A stretch of 64,000 nucleotides of DNA from Tubulanus polymorphus (GCF_964204645.1 NC_134026.1:8195450-8259449); one strand, 5' to 3'; shown: positions 26,001 through 36,935, counted from the stretch's first letter. Numbers and translations are program-made. The notes: generated by a model not told the origin, from the sequence alone.

Positions 26001-27805
26001 AGCAGTAGGCTAAGGCGTTTTTTAATTACTTGGAGTACGGATCCGCCGCCCAGAATTCTGCAAAAATCATCATTTTAGAAAGAAGTAAAATTTTTTGTCC
26101 TCCTGCGTGTCTTCATCACGATTATTTAATGAATTTTTTTTGTTATGTCCGTCTTGATTTTCAATCTCATGATTTGCAAAAATTTTTTGAATTCCAACAA
26201 TCAATTCTGTTCAATCAATCACAATCAATTCTGTTCGCCCTCCCACTATTTCTTGAAAAAAAAAATATATGCTCTCCAAGTAATTAAAAAAGGCTTAAAG
26301 GATTACCTTCATAATTAACATTACAAAACCGGAAATGTCATATGAAGAACTGTATAACGTAACAACAGTTAAACGAGCGGTATCAAAATAATTGCCAATC
26401 TAAAAAGAAAATTACAAAATCTTTAATAAAAATAAAACAAAATTATACCTCTACCAATATTTATCTTCGTTGTTGTTCAAATGAAATGATCATATTTGTA
26501 CCATGACGTACGTACCTGCATATTTGTTGCAAGCAAGCCTACACCTCCGATACCAATACCAGCTAACCCAGGAAATACGAGGACAGGAACATCTAGAAAT
26601 TGCACAAATCCCATCATTGATCAGATGTCGAAATATCAGGAGAGTATCGCTGCTTTTGGGCCCCAATCCTTGCCTTGTCATGGGGGAAAATCCCATATTT
26701 ACCATATTGATTCATGAAAACAGATTTTTATGCTCAATTTACATAATTTATTTGAAATATCATTGGGGTTGCAAACTATAACCACTGTTACAATCCTAGA
26801 TCAAAAGTTATCGTAATTTACGCACCTGGACTTGCAAAACCCAACATTAAACATCCACTGGCAAATATAATGCTGAAACGAAAATTTAAAAAATACATTT
26901 ATTCATCATTATGCACTATGGTGGCTGATTCGGGCTATAATAAAATATTTTCTGTATGGCTAGACGAACGATGAAAATATGCGGTCAATTTTCTTTTGTT
27001 TTCTCGCCCGAGAATTCAAAAAGTTTGGTTTTCTCGTGTAAAAAACCAAAAGCTCATTAAGATTGCCCTTTTCGTTAAGTCAAAGATCTTTAAACCAGCA
27101 ATTTTGACATTCATCCTATCGGAAACTACATATTTCCTGACGTATTTCTTCAAAAATATCTGATAGTAGCCTATGAAATGGCCGCTCTATCTGAAAATGC
27201 CTCTTCTTCTCCTCCCGACCCCGGCATTCCGAATTTCCTAAATATCTTCTGTTCAGCTAGACGAACGATGAAAATATGCGGTCAATTTTCTTTTGTTTTC
27301 TCTCTCTATCCGAAAAATGCCTCTTCTTCTCTTCTGGACCCCGCCCTCCAAATTTCCTAGATCCGTTCATGAAACAGCATACGTTTGAATACGTTATATC
27401 AACTTACATGATGGTAATTCGCGTAACTCGGGTTCCATGTTTATCTAACAACCAACCAATAACTGCAGCAGAACAACATAGAGCTGCTACGCCTATCGAA
27501 AACACTAACATTAGCATGTCATTCTGTTGGAGACAAGTCGAATAGGCTACACTCGTATTGTTGTCGTCATTGGTCACGATCTCCGCAAATGATGTTTCAT
27601 TTCTGCTGGATTCCGAATCACTCGCCGTATCGCTACCGTTTTTTAGACCGATGTTGCACAAATGGCTATAGACTCCGTCTTGCTTAAGGACAAAAACTAA
27701 TGGCACCCAACCGAATATACTGCCAGCAAATATTAAACATTCCACCCATCCAAATAGAAACGCAAATATGTTCTTCATACGTTCATTACGGTGACAATTT
27801 TCCAT
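23033..27805 (-). CDS. SLC43-family transporter, copy 3 (SLC43A3/ENBT1-like)
   Basis: Complete third paralogue of 525 aa. Exons: 27408-27805, 26826-26872, 26516-26592, 26307-26399, 25437-25692, 25195-25353, 25020-25121, 23854-24043, 23435-23558, 23033-23164. Exon lengths equal those of copies 1 and 2 except the first, which is 18 bp longer: the first extracellular loop gains SRNETS, adding an N-x-T glycosylation sequon. Other differences include RLFGSLRIINGG in exon 9, N-terminal MENCHRNERMKN, and several changes in the central loop. MFS signature GWLLDKHGTRVTR is kept. The start ATG aligns with the other copies; an upstream ATG in the same frame (27859) is not conserved. It is the 5'-most gene of the array in transcriptional order. 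No frame break seen. Confidence 0.92.
23625..23815. mobile_element. MITE in intron 8 of copy 3 (GGGCCAAATTT family, short form)
   Basis: Same flanks and ends as in copies 1 and 2, but about 130 bp of the interior is missing. It was present before the triplication. Confidence 0.5.
24187..24849. mobile_element. Element bounded by short inverted ACGAGTCCGACGGTTC arrays, copy 3 intron 7
   Basis: The left border carries three near-copies of CACGAGTCCGACGGTT (24187-24235). The right border carries four in inverse orientation (24788-24849). Copies 1 and 2 have a single such motif at the corresponding place (about 4757-4777 and 15241-15261). Intervening sequence is unrecognised and non-coding. Confidence 0.5.
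25780..25995. repeat. Dispersed repeat with TTATTGTGGGATTCTC end
   Basis: It contains a palindromic core (ATCCTAATAAGTCATC with its inverse GATGACTATTAGGAT) and CAACGTTTCGA blocks. Related ends are at about 6590-6720, 17080-17210 and 63640-63855. Probably an old MITE or SINE tail. Confidence 0.5.
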
Positions 27806-28737
27806 GCTCGCGGTTAGAGTAGATATTACTCTGTATACGCATTGAGCAAAGATAAGCACAGTAAAATTAATCGACTTGGGGCCACAGATCTTTTCACGAG
27901 ATTAGCCGAAATTCGACCTAAAAGAAGTCATTTTATCATATATACGGGTGAATGACGAATCAGGTGATTGTGACACGTGATCACTTTTATGAATGGAGTT
28001 ATCACACAATTATAGCAATAGCGGATTTAGGGTACCTCACATGCCTCCCCTTTTTGGATAGGCGAAAAAAAATCGAAATGAATTTGAAAAAAATGTTTTA
28101 TCGAGCTGAATTTCCTGAGGGTGTACCTCAAACGGTTGGGTCCTGCTGAGAGATGTTTCGGATATTCGGCAAACGTTGAGAATTTTCTGGAATTGAAAGA
28201 AAGGGCAGTGAAAGAAATTAGGGTTTTGTGTCTGAAAGTGATGAAAAATGGCATCAAGCGTAATATGTATGTTGAAAATCTAAGGCAAGAAGAATGTTAT
28301 TCAAAGTAAGAATATTTCAAGAAACCGGCCTAACCATTTCACGCAGGAATGCGTGCCCTAATTTTCCCGTTTGTAGATTTTCGAATTCGAATGAAGAAAT
28401 CTGTCAAAAAAGGCTAGATTTTTTTGTAATCTAGCAAAGTAGTTGTTTTTACTGCGTACTTTTTCGCAAACAGGACGTGCCCTTTTTGGCAAAGGATGTA
28501 CCTATCCTCAAAAATCTTGGCTGAGCGTGTTGAAAAAAGCACATTCGATAAGGAGTAAACGTAAATTATGGTTACGCTAGGTTTCTTTTTAAGACAGTAA
28601 AAAATCGTTGTAATAAAAATGAATTATATTATGCATTTGGGTTGATTCCTATTATCTCTTTCCTTTGCTGGATCCGGCATGTTGAATTTCTTCGCCAATT
28701 TTCCCCCGTTCATTATCTTTTTTTATTTCGTCCGTAT

Positions 28738-28773
28738 CTCTTCTTCTTCTTCTTCTTCTTCTTCTTCTTCTTT
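28738..28773. repeat. CTT microsatellite
   Basis: About twelve uninterrupted CTT units. Confidence 0.95.
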
Positions 28774-28861
28774 AGAGTAATGTGGAGGACCCGCATTGTC
28801 CCACAGCGTCTTTTTTTTTTAATCAGTGAGTCGACGAACACTGATATGTGTCCTGCCTGAA

Positions 28862-28938
28862 TGCATGGTTTCACTAGGATTCGAACCCTCAACCTCTCAG
28901 TTGTGAGTCAAACACCTTATCCACCATGCCACAGGACA
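28862..28938 (-). mobile_element. tRNA-derived SINE remnant
   Basis: The minus strand shows an A-box-like TGGCATGGTGGATAAGG and a B-box GGTTCGAATCC at tRNA-like spacing. The acceptor and T-stem do not pair, so this is a pseudo-tRNA or SINE rather than a working tRNA gene. Confidence 0.6.
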
Positions 28939-29322
28939 GGACATCTCCTGGATTGGATTAGATAGAGACGAAGAAGTGAAAATATCGATGGACTCAGCTG
29001 ATATGATATTACTCATTCATGTACGTAGTTCCTGCAACAATGTTACGTTGGTGAGGATGCATTGAATTTTCGAATTCACCGTTTCGTGCAATATGGTCGT
29101 GAGTTTGGGTTTTTTTCGGGACCAATTCAATTCAATTCACCTGTGGTGAAAGGTCTGTCATGTCAAAATAAATTGAATTCAATTCAATTGACAGGTTCTG
29201 GAAACTCTGCAGACATTCCGCTCATAGATAAACATCAACCAAATTGTCAGCTAGTGGACTTTCATTCATAAGATAAGGTTCTTGACTTAAGATTATCGTA
29301 TCGTATCGTTTTCATGGCCACC

Positions 29323-29559
29323 GTTAGTCAGTAACCTGTCCGTGGTTTTTACGATCGGATATTTTCACAAACCACATCCGATTGGTAGAGGTATAAGCCC
29401 ATCCGATTATAAAACTTACCACCAACGATTAGTAGGTAACTAACTACAACAACGAGAGGCAAGTTGACTTACCTACCTACTTAGTTAGTTACCTAATCGT
29501 TGGTTGTGAAAATATCCGATCGTGAAACTAAACCACGGCACAGTCAGGTTACTGACTAC
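29323..29559. mobile_element. Hairpin MITE
   Basis: Long imperfect inverted repeat. GTTAGTCAGTAACCTG at the left end pairs with CAGGTTACTGACTAC at the right, CGATCGGATATTTTCACA pairs with its inverse further in, and CCAACGATTAGTAGGTAAC pairs with the opposite arm. Confidence 0.75.
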
Positions 29560-29771
29560 TTCTAGTTGTACGTGGTAACTTAGACAAAAGCATCAAACAA
29601 CATGAACATAGAAAGTTTTGAGGGTCCCCATTAAGAGGGAAAATTGGGTTTCTAAATGCTCTGAACGAACATCGCTTGTCATCGCAGTGAATGGTAGAAT
29701 GTTAAAGAATTTACTCAACTATTCATAATTTGTTTTTCATTTGATTAGTTGCAATACAGTAGGCGTCGATT

Positions 29772-32700
29772 ATGTTTAATGATGAATCGTTAGATGCCAT
29801 AGAAATCAAGTCGACATGGAAAAGAGAAAGGTACTAGGCCCTATAATTTATAAGTTCATGATAAGGGGGGAAAGCTTAGCACTAAGCAAGTATAATTCAA
29901 GTCATGAAAATGACATTTTTTCAGTAGAATAGTATTGTAACCCATGGTAATCTCTAGTAGTATGAAGTAATAAGATGTAGCGTATAGTAATGTATAGCAA
30001 TCTGAAGTAGGCCTAGAGTAACTGATAGTAATGTAATGTAAGTAAAATGAAGTAATGTCTAGTAATATGAAGTAATAAGATGTAACCGAACCCATAGTAA
30101 TGCCTAGCAATATCGAGTAATATAGTATATAGTATAGTATATACCTATATAATTATAGATGCTATAATTAGGCATCAATACAATATCCGAGTTGTATATT
30201 ATGTATTGCGTAGATGGTTCACAAAAAATATTTCAACAAACTTCGCAATGGATTGGTTGTCCCTGTCGATTGGATCCGACTTGAGCGTAGTCTACTGTAG
30301 TTAGCCAAAAAAAAGCGTGATGGTGATATATGTGCGAGGTGCTATTTTTCAGGTCACTGGCAGAAGCCCATACGCAAACGCGAGAAATTATTTCGGATGA
30401 AATAGGGATCCAAAGTGTTTCAAAAGCAAATGCTCAAGTGAGTATAAAGAGAGATTAAACCAGCCAACCCGAGCTAGATTGATATTCTTCGTAACTGTAT
30501 TGAGTTATAAACATGTATATTACTATCATAGGTGCAAACCGACGAACAGCCTGAAGAAGATTTCAGCGAAATATGCGATGACTCGGATGATTTGATCGAA
30601 TTTCTGAAGAAATGGGAGCCGTACATCGCCAGACAGTTAGAGAGTAACAGGAGAAGCCATGCTTTTGATGGTTAGTCAATACAGTAGAATTCGCTTGATT
30701 CGGATCATTTGAGACCAACAAAATTCAGCGGGTTTATGGCAAATCCGAATTCAAAGACATGTTCTTGTAGGCCTAAATTAATGAACAAATGGATTGCAAA
30801 TATTGTCCGGATCAGACCGAAATCCGGATTAAGCCTATCAGCCATTTAGCGGGTTTGATTGTATTTTGATTCATGTCGGCTACAGCTACACAGTTCACAT
30901 CCTCCCCTGGCAGGGATTCGAACCTATGGCATCGATATTAGCACGGTACGAATCGCGCAGCTACACTTGAAGCTTAGATGAATGAGCCAATGAGTCATTA
31001 TTAGCCAATCACATAGGCCTATTCCGTTTTAATTTAGCCCGAGTTTTCCCATTTATAGTTCTTGCGTGAAATTTGCCTGAACGATTTTACAACAAGCAAT
31101 CTGATTGGTGCCGCAAGTTCGTGTGGTAAACCTGCGCATGCACAGCCAACCCGGTCTAGTGTGGCAGGGTTTCGTGGCGTGGCCGAGTGTAGCGATGCCA
31201 TCAGGTTTGAATCCCTGCCGAGGGACGATGCATGGTTCAGTAATGAGATACTTTCATTTAACTCTGACTAAAGTTCCACTGTTCTAGAATATAATTCATC
31301 TTTTTGTTGAATTAGATCTAAAGTGTTTCATTGTAGGGTAAAATTTTACTTAAAGACTAATTTGATATGTACATGTCGTAGGCTTGAATGGAAATATTTT
31401 TAAATCGCTCTATTTGTAGGCTATCGCGTTATGTGGGAAGAACAAAACTCATCAGTTTCGTGTATTCACACTTTGAAGAACGCGAGTTTAACAGATTTAG
31501 AGGTGACAAGTTTAGCATGGAATTGCACTGGATCTGTGATTGCTGCAGCGTATCCTTTACCTATTAGATATTGTTTATCTTTGCGATGAAGAATTTGTTT
31601 AGATGTGCGTGGTTAGTATGTAGGCCCGTGATGACTTCATAGATGATTTAATCCATTTTTGGAAGTAGTCTAAAGCTGCTTAGATACTCTCTAATTTTAG
31701 AATGGCTTTTACATTTTGAATACATGTACCTTAGAACATATGATTGATTCTCACATTGGTAAGACAGTTACTTTTCAGAAACAAATTGAAAATGTCCATA
31801 CAAACAGGGGAAAAGATGCCCGTCAAAAAGGACAAAAATTATCAATGGGGGCAGGACAGAAAGTGTTTGGCAAACCCGACAAAAATGTCCATGCATGCTG
31901 GACAAAATATGCCTGTTTAACAATGACATAAATGCCCATGAGAATAGGACACAAAATTTCCATGCAAACGCGACAAAAAATTTCATTTACTTCTATTTGC
32001 TCACCCTTTAGCTAGTCAGAATTCATCAAAATGTGCCATTTCAAAATAACTATAACAATAATTTACCACCACTCTTCTCGTCCCCCTTTGAGGATTCCCA
32101 ACTTTTTGGTATTTCTCCGCTCTCATACCTGTAAGTTTTAGATTAAAATCCTTAATCAGTGTGAAGTTATGGAAGATACGATCACGAGGACTGGTGTACG
32201 CATAAATCGAGTTTGTGTTTTTGGAATCTGAATCGTCGATCTTTGGACGCCGATAAACCGGAGCAAACCGTCGATTTGTCGAGTTGTTTGATGTGCATCT
32301 CATTTCATCCGAATCAACCGGCTTTAATTGCGGGCGGAACATTCAACGGTAGGTCGATTTAATTTTTACTGATAATATCCATGTCAGCCAGGAGAGAGAT
32401 GCATTTCCACTGACTCCGGTTCGGTCACCAGTGCCATTACGAATATACTCGTAGCTGATTCTTCCTATTTACAGTTAGATATTTGCACTCTGGCACATGG
32501 GAATGACACAGTTCCTGAATAACGGGCAGTGTGAACAAACTCTGCTTCATTCTTGATGCTCATTAGTCAATTTTCGAGCAAACGCCGACTATGTAACAGA
32601 TCCAATGCTAACCTACGAGTAATACTTATCCAGCTACGAGTATACTCTTAGTGGTAGTTGGGGGCAGCACCGTTTTATCACTGTGGCAGCAGACATGTTA

Positions 32701-35700
32701 ATGCAGGAGGTGTGAATACAGGATCTTCTATCAACTTGCCAAAAATCCAGTATCCATCCTTGATAAACACCTGGGCCCGGTTTTATAGACTGGTATCAAC
32801 TTTTGACCTTTTGACCCGGGGGCTAAATCAATTCATTTTCAATTGAGTTAACCCACGGGTTAAAGTTAATACCAGTCCATAAAACTGAGTCCTGGTTAAC
32901 ATGGCACAAATTTCATAAAGCAGAGTATCTCCATCGACTAAAATCAGACCCTTTTCCAGAAGTCCTGACAACTAGACAACCGTCAGAATCTAGCCTGTGA
33001 ATATCTCTGTCGAATTAAACGTCCCCCTCGTTTGATACATACACCAGTCAACTTTCAGCTTCCAGCCTCTATGATTATTTTGATGTATTCACCGATGATT
33101 TGGTGTGTACTGTATATTGTATCCAATAGGGGAGGTTATTGTATGGGACACGGCTAATGAAGATGATATAGTAGCGGCTAGTTCTGGTATAGGAGATGAT
33201 TCTCATCGTGAACCGGTATCGAAAGTTCATTGGGTCAAAGATCTTCAATCAAAAACGTCAACAAAATATAACGTACGTATTGAACGAAAGTAAACTTACC
33301 AAGGAGCTTGTCACATATAGCTGGTTTCCATCAGAGTTTCCTACTATTTAACCTTTTTGTAATTATATCAGTTGGTGTTTGCCAGGATACGAGGGCGGAG
33401 CTTTCATTAGGGGTGGATATGTGACAAGCCCTGAGGGCCCAGTTTCACGAAAAGGATTAAGGCCTAAATCGATTTAAGATAAACTGAGTTAACACTTTCA
33501 GTGCTGACTAACTGATACCCTATAGTGCTGGAGATAACTTGAAAATTTTGATAAATTCCACCCTAGTGTGTTGTAGAGCGGGAATACCGTTACAGTACGT
33601 CTACACCGTGGTGCGGTGTATTGCTAGTTACTAAAATTTCACTATGTTTGACAGGTGCTGCCATTTTTCAATAGAGATAAAAACTAATTACTAATTACAT
33701 CAATGCACCGCGGTGCAGCGTACTAGCAAAATCCATCACCGATTTATACACTGCAATGCGGTGTAGACGCACTGAAAGGTGGAACAATGGGAATACCACT
33801 ATAGTGGTATTCCCATTGTTCAACACACTAGGGTGGAATTTTTTAGAATTTTCAAATTTTCTCCAGCACTATAGGGTATTAATTAGTCAGCACTGAAAGG
33901 GTTAACTCGCAGATTTTTCCCTCATTTCACTCTCTAGCTTGTCAGCGTCAGCGGTGATGGTAAAATGCTCACGTGGCAGTTGAATTTACAGAAGCGAAAA
34001 CTAAACCTTATCGAAGGGTGAGTTCGAACAATTTCCTACTTAAAAATCTAATGTCTATTTCAACTTGACTTGAGAGCACATCAGGTGGCCTAGTTTTGGT
34101 GGTACATACCTGATAAAAGTCTTATTAGAACCAGAAAGGAGTGGTATTTGAACTAAAGCATTGTTTTCTAGTCCATTATTCACTGTACTGAGGGACAGCA
34201 AAAAAGTCTTCATTGAAAGGGGTTCATGAGAGAAGAGACTCCATGATTTAAAAGTTTAACAATATGTTTCCATGCCTACACACCAAACTACAGTTGGTAT
34301 GCTTGGAAACATATTGTTAGACTTTCAAATCATGGAGTCTCTGTTTTCTCTCATGAACCCCTTTCAATTAAGACTCTTTTGCTCTAAAGTCTGGTTGAAA
34401 TTGACATTAGTCGCGAAGATGAAGGCGAGTTTGCATGCAGGTAATGTGCGTTTCATATTTTGTAGACATATATTACTGACAGAGAGCCTGCCGCGTTCGA
34501 CACGAACTCAACAAGGCCACGAGATGGGCGTCACTTGTATATCGTTTTCGCGTGATGATAAGTCGACATTTTTAGTCGGTTCGGAGTGTGGCGGTTTATT
34601 CAAATGTTCGATGCGTATGCGAGGAACTCCGGCTGGTAGTAAGTACCACTCGTAGCCTGGAACCAGTTCCTCGCAGTTGTGAATTTAGAGTTCACTCTTG
34701 AATTAGAATTAATTCGTTACTCAGCAACTGCAGAAACGTATCCTTTGTGCTAATAGTTTCTGATCTCAATTGAAAAGGTCTTTTCATGTTATCGTGATCA
34801 GCGGCCTAATATACAGAATTTTTTGTTTAAATCGAAGCACATGATTTGGAAATTTCGGTCCCAATTCATTCAAACAATCTTCTAACCAGTCTGAATCGGC
34901 AAGCAACTGATAAGGGTTAATTTTGTTGGTTGCCTAGTTTGATATATCAAGATTTAAACTATACTATACTATAAAGTAGAACATTGACTTTAAAGTTATG
35001 TCATTCTTTCTTATTCCATTTTAGGTCACATCAAGTCTTCAGTAATGTTGACATCACCGGTAACATTCAGTTATGATACCCACACTGGTCCGGTCTATTC
35101 AGTCGATTGCTCTCCGTTTCATAGAAATCTGTTCGTTTCTTGTGGATCGGATTCATCCGCCAGACTATACAGCATGTTACTGGTAAGGTTTTCAAAAACT
35201 TGTTTTCTTCAATACGTTTAAGCGCCGGTATAGCTGAGGGTGAATGATGTCAAAATTAACTAGAAATGACTAATTTCAGCATTATTTGGATATAGTCTAG
35301 GATTATAGTTGTTTAGAATTAACTTATTTGATAACAAATGAAAAAATTTTTATGGTAATAACTGTCGAATTCTGGTGTTGTTTTGCCATTTTAGTCCAAA
35401 CCAATAATGACCTTCGAACCTAGTGCTGGGTATTTGTTCTCTGCTCACTGGTCGCCCGTGCGTCCGATGGTGATCGCTATGGTATCGGAAAGTGGACATC
35501 TCATCATTTACGACCTGGAATTGAGTAATGCGCCGAAATATAAACTAGAGGCCAGCGCGAATAAATCTCCGGTGTTCACTCTACAGTTCAACAATCATTT
35601 GTAAGTTGTAATCAGTAACTATTGTATCAAATACTCAGGGGGTCTTGAGCAAACCTCACGTGGCGAGTTCCAAGATCGATACCTTGAATTTTGGAATACC

Positions 35701-36680
35701 GCATAAGAATTAACTAAATAAGGAGTTATAAAGGGAGTTAAGTTCATCTTTTCCACAAATATAGCATACTTATGATCTTTGTAGGATTCTTGCTACTTGC
35801 ATACATGTACAGTAAACCCCCGATAAACCACCACAACGGTGCAGAATGATTTTGGCGGTATAGAGAATATGGTGGTTTATCGAGGGTGTTTTACTATGTA
35901 TTTGTATTGTATTGTGGGGTTGGCGGTATATGGGAGGGCGGTATATTGGGGGTGACTGTACTTCGATATTGCTGGTTACCAACTGATTACAATTAATCAT
36001 ACCCAACTTTTCAAATGTGCACCAATGATAATTATTGACGTAGAAAAACCACTATCCGTACCATAAAGGGACGCAAACTCTCTTGAAAAAGGTTATAATC
36101 GATTACCTTTGGAGCGAATTGCAAATCCATTTAACCCTTTCAGTGCGTCTACACCGAATTTTACAAAGTTATCTCCAGGCCCAGTTTCATGAAAAAGTTG
36201 AACTCACATTTTTGGCGTAATTGCTATTGATTACTTCATGTTTTCAATGAGGACAACATTTCAAACTTAACCGTCTTAAGCTTAAACTTTTTCATGAAAC
36301 CGGCCCCTGGGCTCGGTTTCACAAAAAAGTTAAACTCACATTTTTGGTGTAATTTCCATTGGTTACTTCATGTTTTGATTGAGGACAACAATTAGAACTT
36401 AACCGTTTTAGGCTTGAATTTTTTGGCGAAACTGGGCCCAGTCCTGTAGTGTTAATATTAACGAGCCAGAGCAGTGAAAGCGTTAAAACCTTAGTCAGAA
36501 TTATCGGTCTTTAAACTCAAAAACATCGGTCATGATTATCATCATTTCAGAAATCGATTGTTGGCGACTGGCGGAGCAGACGGGTGCATAAAAATCTGGC
36601 AGCTCAGCAACGACTTAACAACGCAAATCGACAAGGAAGAAGAGAAATTCAATCAGTTAGCCGACTCCTTCGTGGATTAA
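29772..36680 (+). CDS. DYNC2I2: Cytoplasmic dynein-2 intermediate chain 2 (WDR34)
   Basis: Intermediate chain of the dynein-2 motor, which powers retrograde intraflagellar transport in cilia. Eleven coding exons, all in phase: 29772-29830, 30353-30437, 30532-30670, 31420-31549, 32167-32348, 33130-33272, 33938-34017, 34466-34638, 35025-35182, 35395-35600, 36551-36680. This gives 494 aa (human 536). The N-terminus carries two light-chain-binding-type motifs, TQT (27-29) and VQT (49-51), then a helical segment ending RRSHAFDGYRVMW, a family hallmark. Seven WD repeats follow, including SLAWNCTGSVIAAAYG, ISFHPNQPALIAGG, VSVSGDGKMLTWQL, VDCSPFHRNLFVSCGSD, WSPVRPM and LLATGGADGCIKIWQL. The first exon was chosen because MFNDESL... 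ends in the exact phase needed by exon 2. The exon 4 donor (GTATCC) and exon 5 acceptor (GAAG) are weak but needed for an unbroken repeat. Confidence 0.95.
29925..30135. repeat. Degenerate AGTAAT-rich low-complexity tract
   Basis: Irregular repetition of TAGTAAT, GAAGTAAT and ATAGTAT units over about 200 bp, inside intron 1 of DYNC2I2. It resembles an eroded minisatellite; a GAAGTAATAAGATGTA block occurs twice. Confidence 0.6.
30682..30860. mobile_element. Pogo/Tigger-like MITE remnant
   Basis: It begins CAGTAGAATTCGCTTGATTCGG, and a partial relative lies at 43861-43895. The right end is eroded. Family label is by resemblance of the terminus only. Confidence 0.35.
30893..30972 (-). mobile_element. 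tRNA-derived SINE, family A
   Basis: On the minus strand, CGATGCCATAGGTTCGAATCCCTGCC carries a perfect B box. Related copies lie at 31148, 49496 and 63462. It lies in an intron of DYNC2I2. Confidence 0.6.
31148..31245 (+). mobile_element. tRNA-derived SINE, family A
   Basis: A-box-like GTGGCGTGGCCGAGTG and B-box AGGTTTGAATCCC are about 30 bp apart, too close for a functional tRNA. Shares GCCATCAGG and CCCTGCCG with the copy at 49496. Confidence 0.6.
32771..32895. mobile_element. Hairpin MITE of the GGGCCCAGTT group
   Basis: Ends CTGGGCCCGGTTTTATAG and its inverse. The arms contain GACTGGTATCAACTTT paired with AAAGTTAATACCAGTC, and the tip is CATTTTCAATTGAG. It lies in intron 5 of DYNC2I2. 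Confidence 0.7.
33488..33905. mobile_element. piggyBac-like MITE flanked by TTAA
   Basis: TTAA at 33488-33491 and 33902-33905 flanks inverse ends (ACTTTCAGTGCTGACTAA; CAGCACTGAAAGGG). Arms of about 110 bp pair, and a perfect palindrome around 33786-33810 (GGAATACCACTATAGTGGTATTCC) lies inside. TTAA targeting and C-rich ends fit piggyBac derivatives. Confidence 0.7.
34061..34390. mobile_element. Hairpin MITE, family H, copy A (DYNC2I2 intron)
   Basis: Arms at about 34204-34276 and 34304-34379 pair across a 27-bp loop. A further 140-bp left segment (CAACTTGACTTGAGAGCA...) is shared with copy B at 37719-38010 in LYAR intron 1. Confidence 0.75.
35810..35958. mobile_element. Pogo-like MITE (CAGTAAACCCCCGATA end)
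   Basis: The left end CAGTAAACCCCCGATA is mirrored on the right by TATTGGGGGTGACTG. The interior repeats GGCGGTATA blocks. A second copy, interrupted by a larger element, is at 41885-43281. Confidence 0.7.
36131..36486. mobile_element. piggyBac-like MITE with nested tandem insertion
   Basis: TTAA at 36131 and 36483 flank CCCTTTCAGTGCG and CAGTGAAAGCG ends. The copy is split at AGTTATCTCCAG by 36178-36440, which holds two tandem ~130-bp units, each starting GGCCCAGTTTCATG / GGGCTCGGTTTCAC. Confidence 0.65.
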
Positions 36681-36929
36681 TCCTCGAAGCTGTTCGTATC
36701 TGGATATAAATGAACTCGTGACTGTTTATTTTCATTTCGATATTGACGATCTGTGATCACATTAGAATACCTAATCAACAACTCTATCCGTCCACATCGT
36801 TCTGTGCATCCTAGAATTTGTCATCAGCTAATTGAGCATTTATATAAACGATGCTTGTATGATATGATATTAGTGTGTATTTATTTGTTTGTATACAGTA
36901 GTTTAATTGTATATTTTATCTATTTGTAG

Positions 36930-36935
36930 AATAAA
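36930..36935 (+). terminator. Polyadenylation signal of DYNC2I2
   Basis: AATAAA 250 bp after the stop codon, the first canonical signal downstream. Confidence 0.6.

Larger units (their letters stand above)
23031..27985. repeat. Diverged third unit of the transporter array
   Basis: Homologous to units 1 and 2 over exons, some introns and the immediate 5' and 3' flanks, but with many substitutions and indels. It lacks the LINE, the long-arm element and the GTAAAAATCCC MITE. The 5' flank (about 27900-27985) runs straight through the position where units 1 and 2 carry the LINE. Confidence 0.85.
27990..29771. other. Intergenic region between the transporter array and DYNC2I2
   Basis: No gene recognised. 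It contains a CTT microsatellite, a tRNA-like SINE remnant and a hairpin MITE, listed separately. The core promoter of transporter copy 3 should lie just above 27805. The DYNC2I2 promoter should lie below 29772; no clear TATA box seen. Confidence 0.5.

Noticed and set aside
28862-28938. A functional tRNA gene
   Set aside because: A and B boxes are present, but the acceptor and T stems do not pair and there is no proper anticodon arm.
30248-30300. ATG at 30248 as the DYNC2I2 start exon
   Set aside because: No donor gives the required phase 2, whereas 29772-29830 has a clean GT donor and correct phase.
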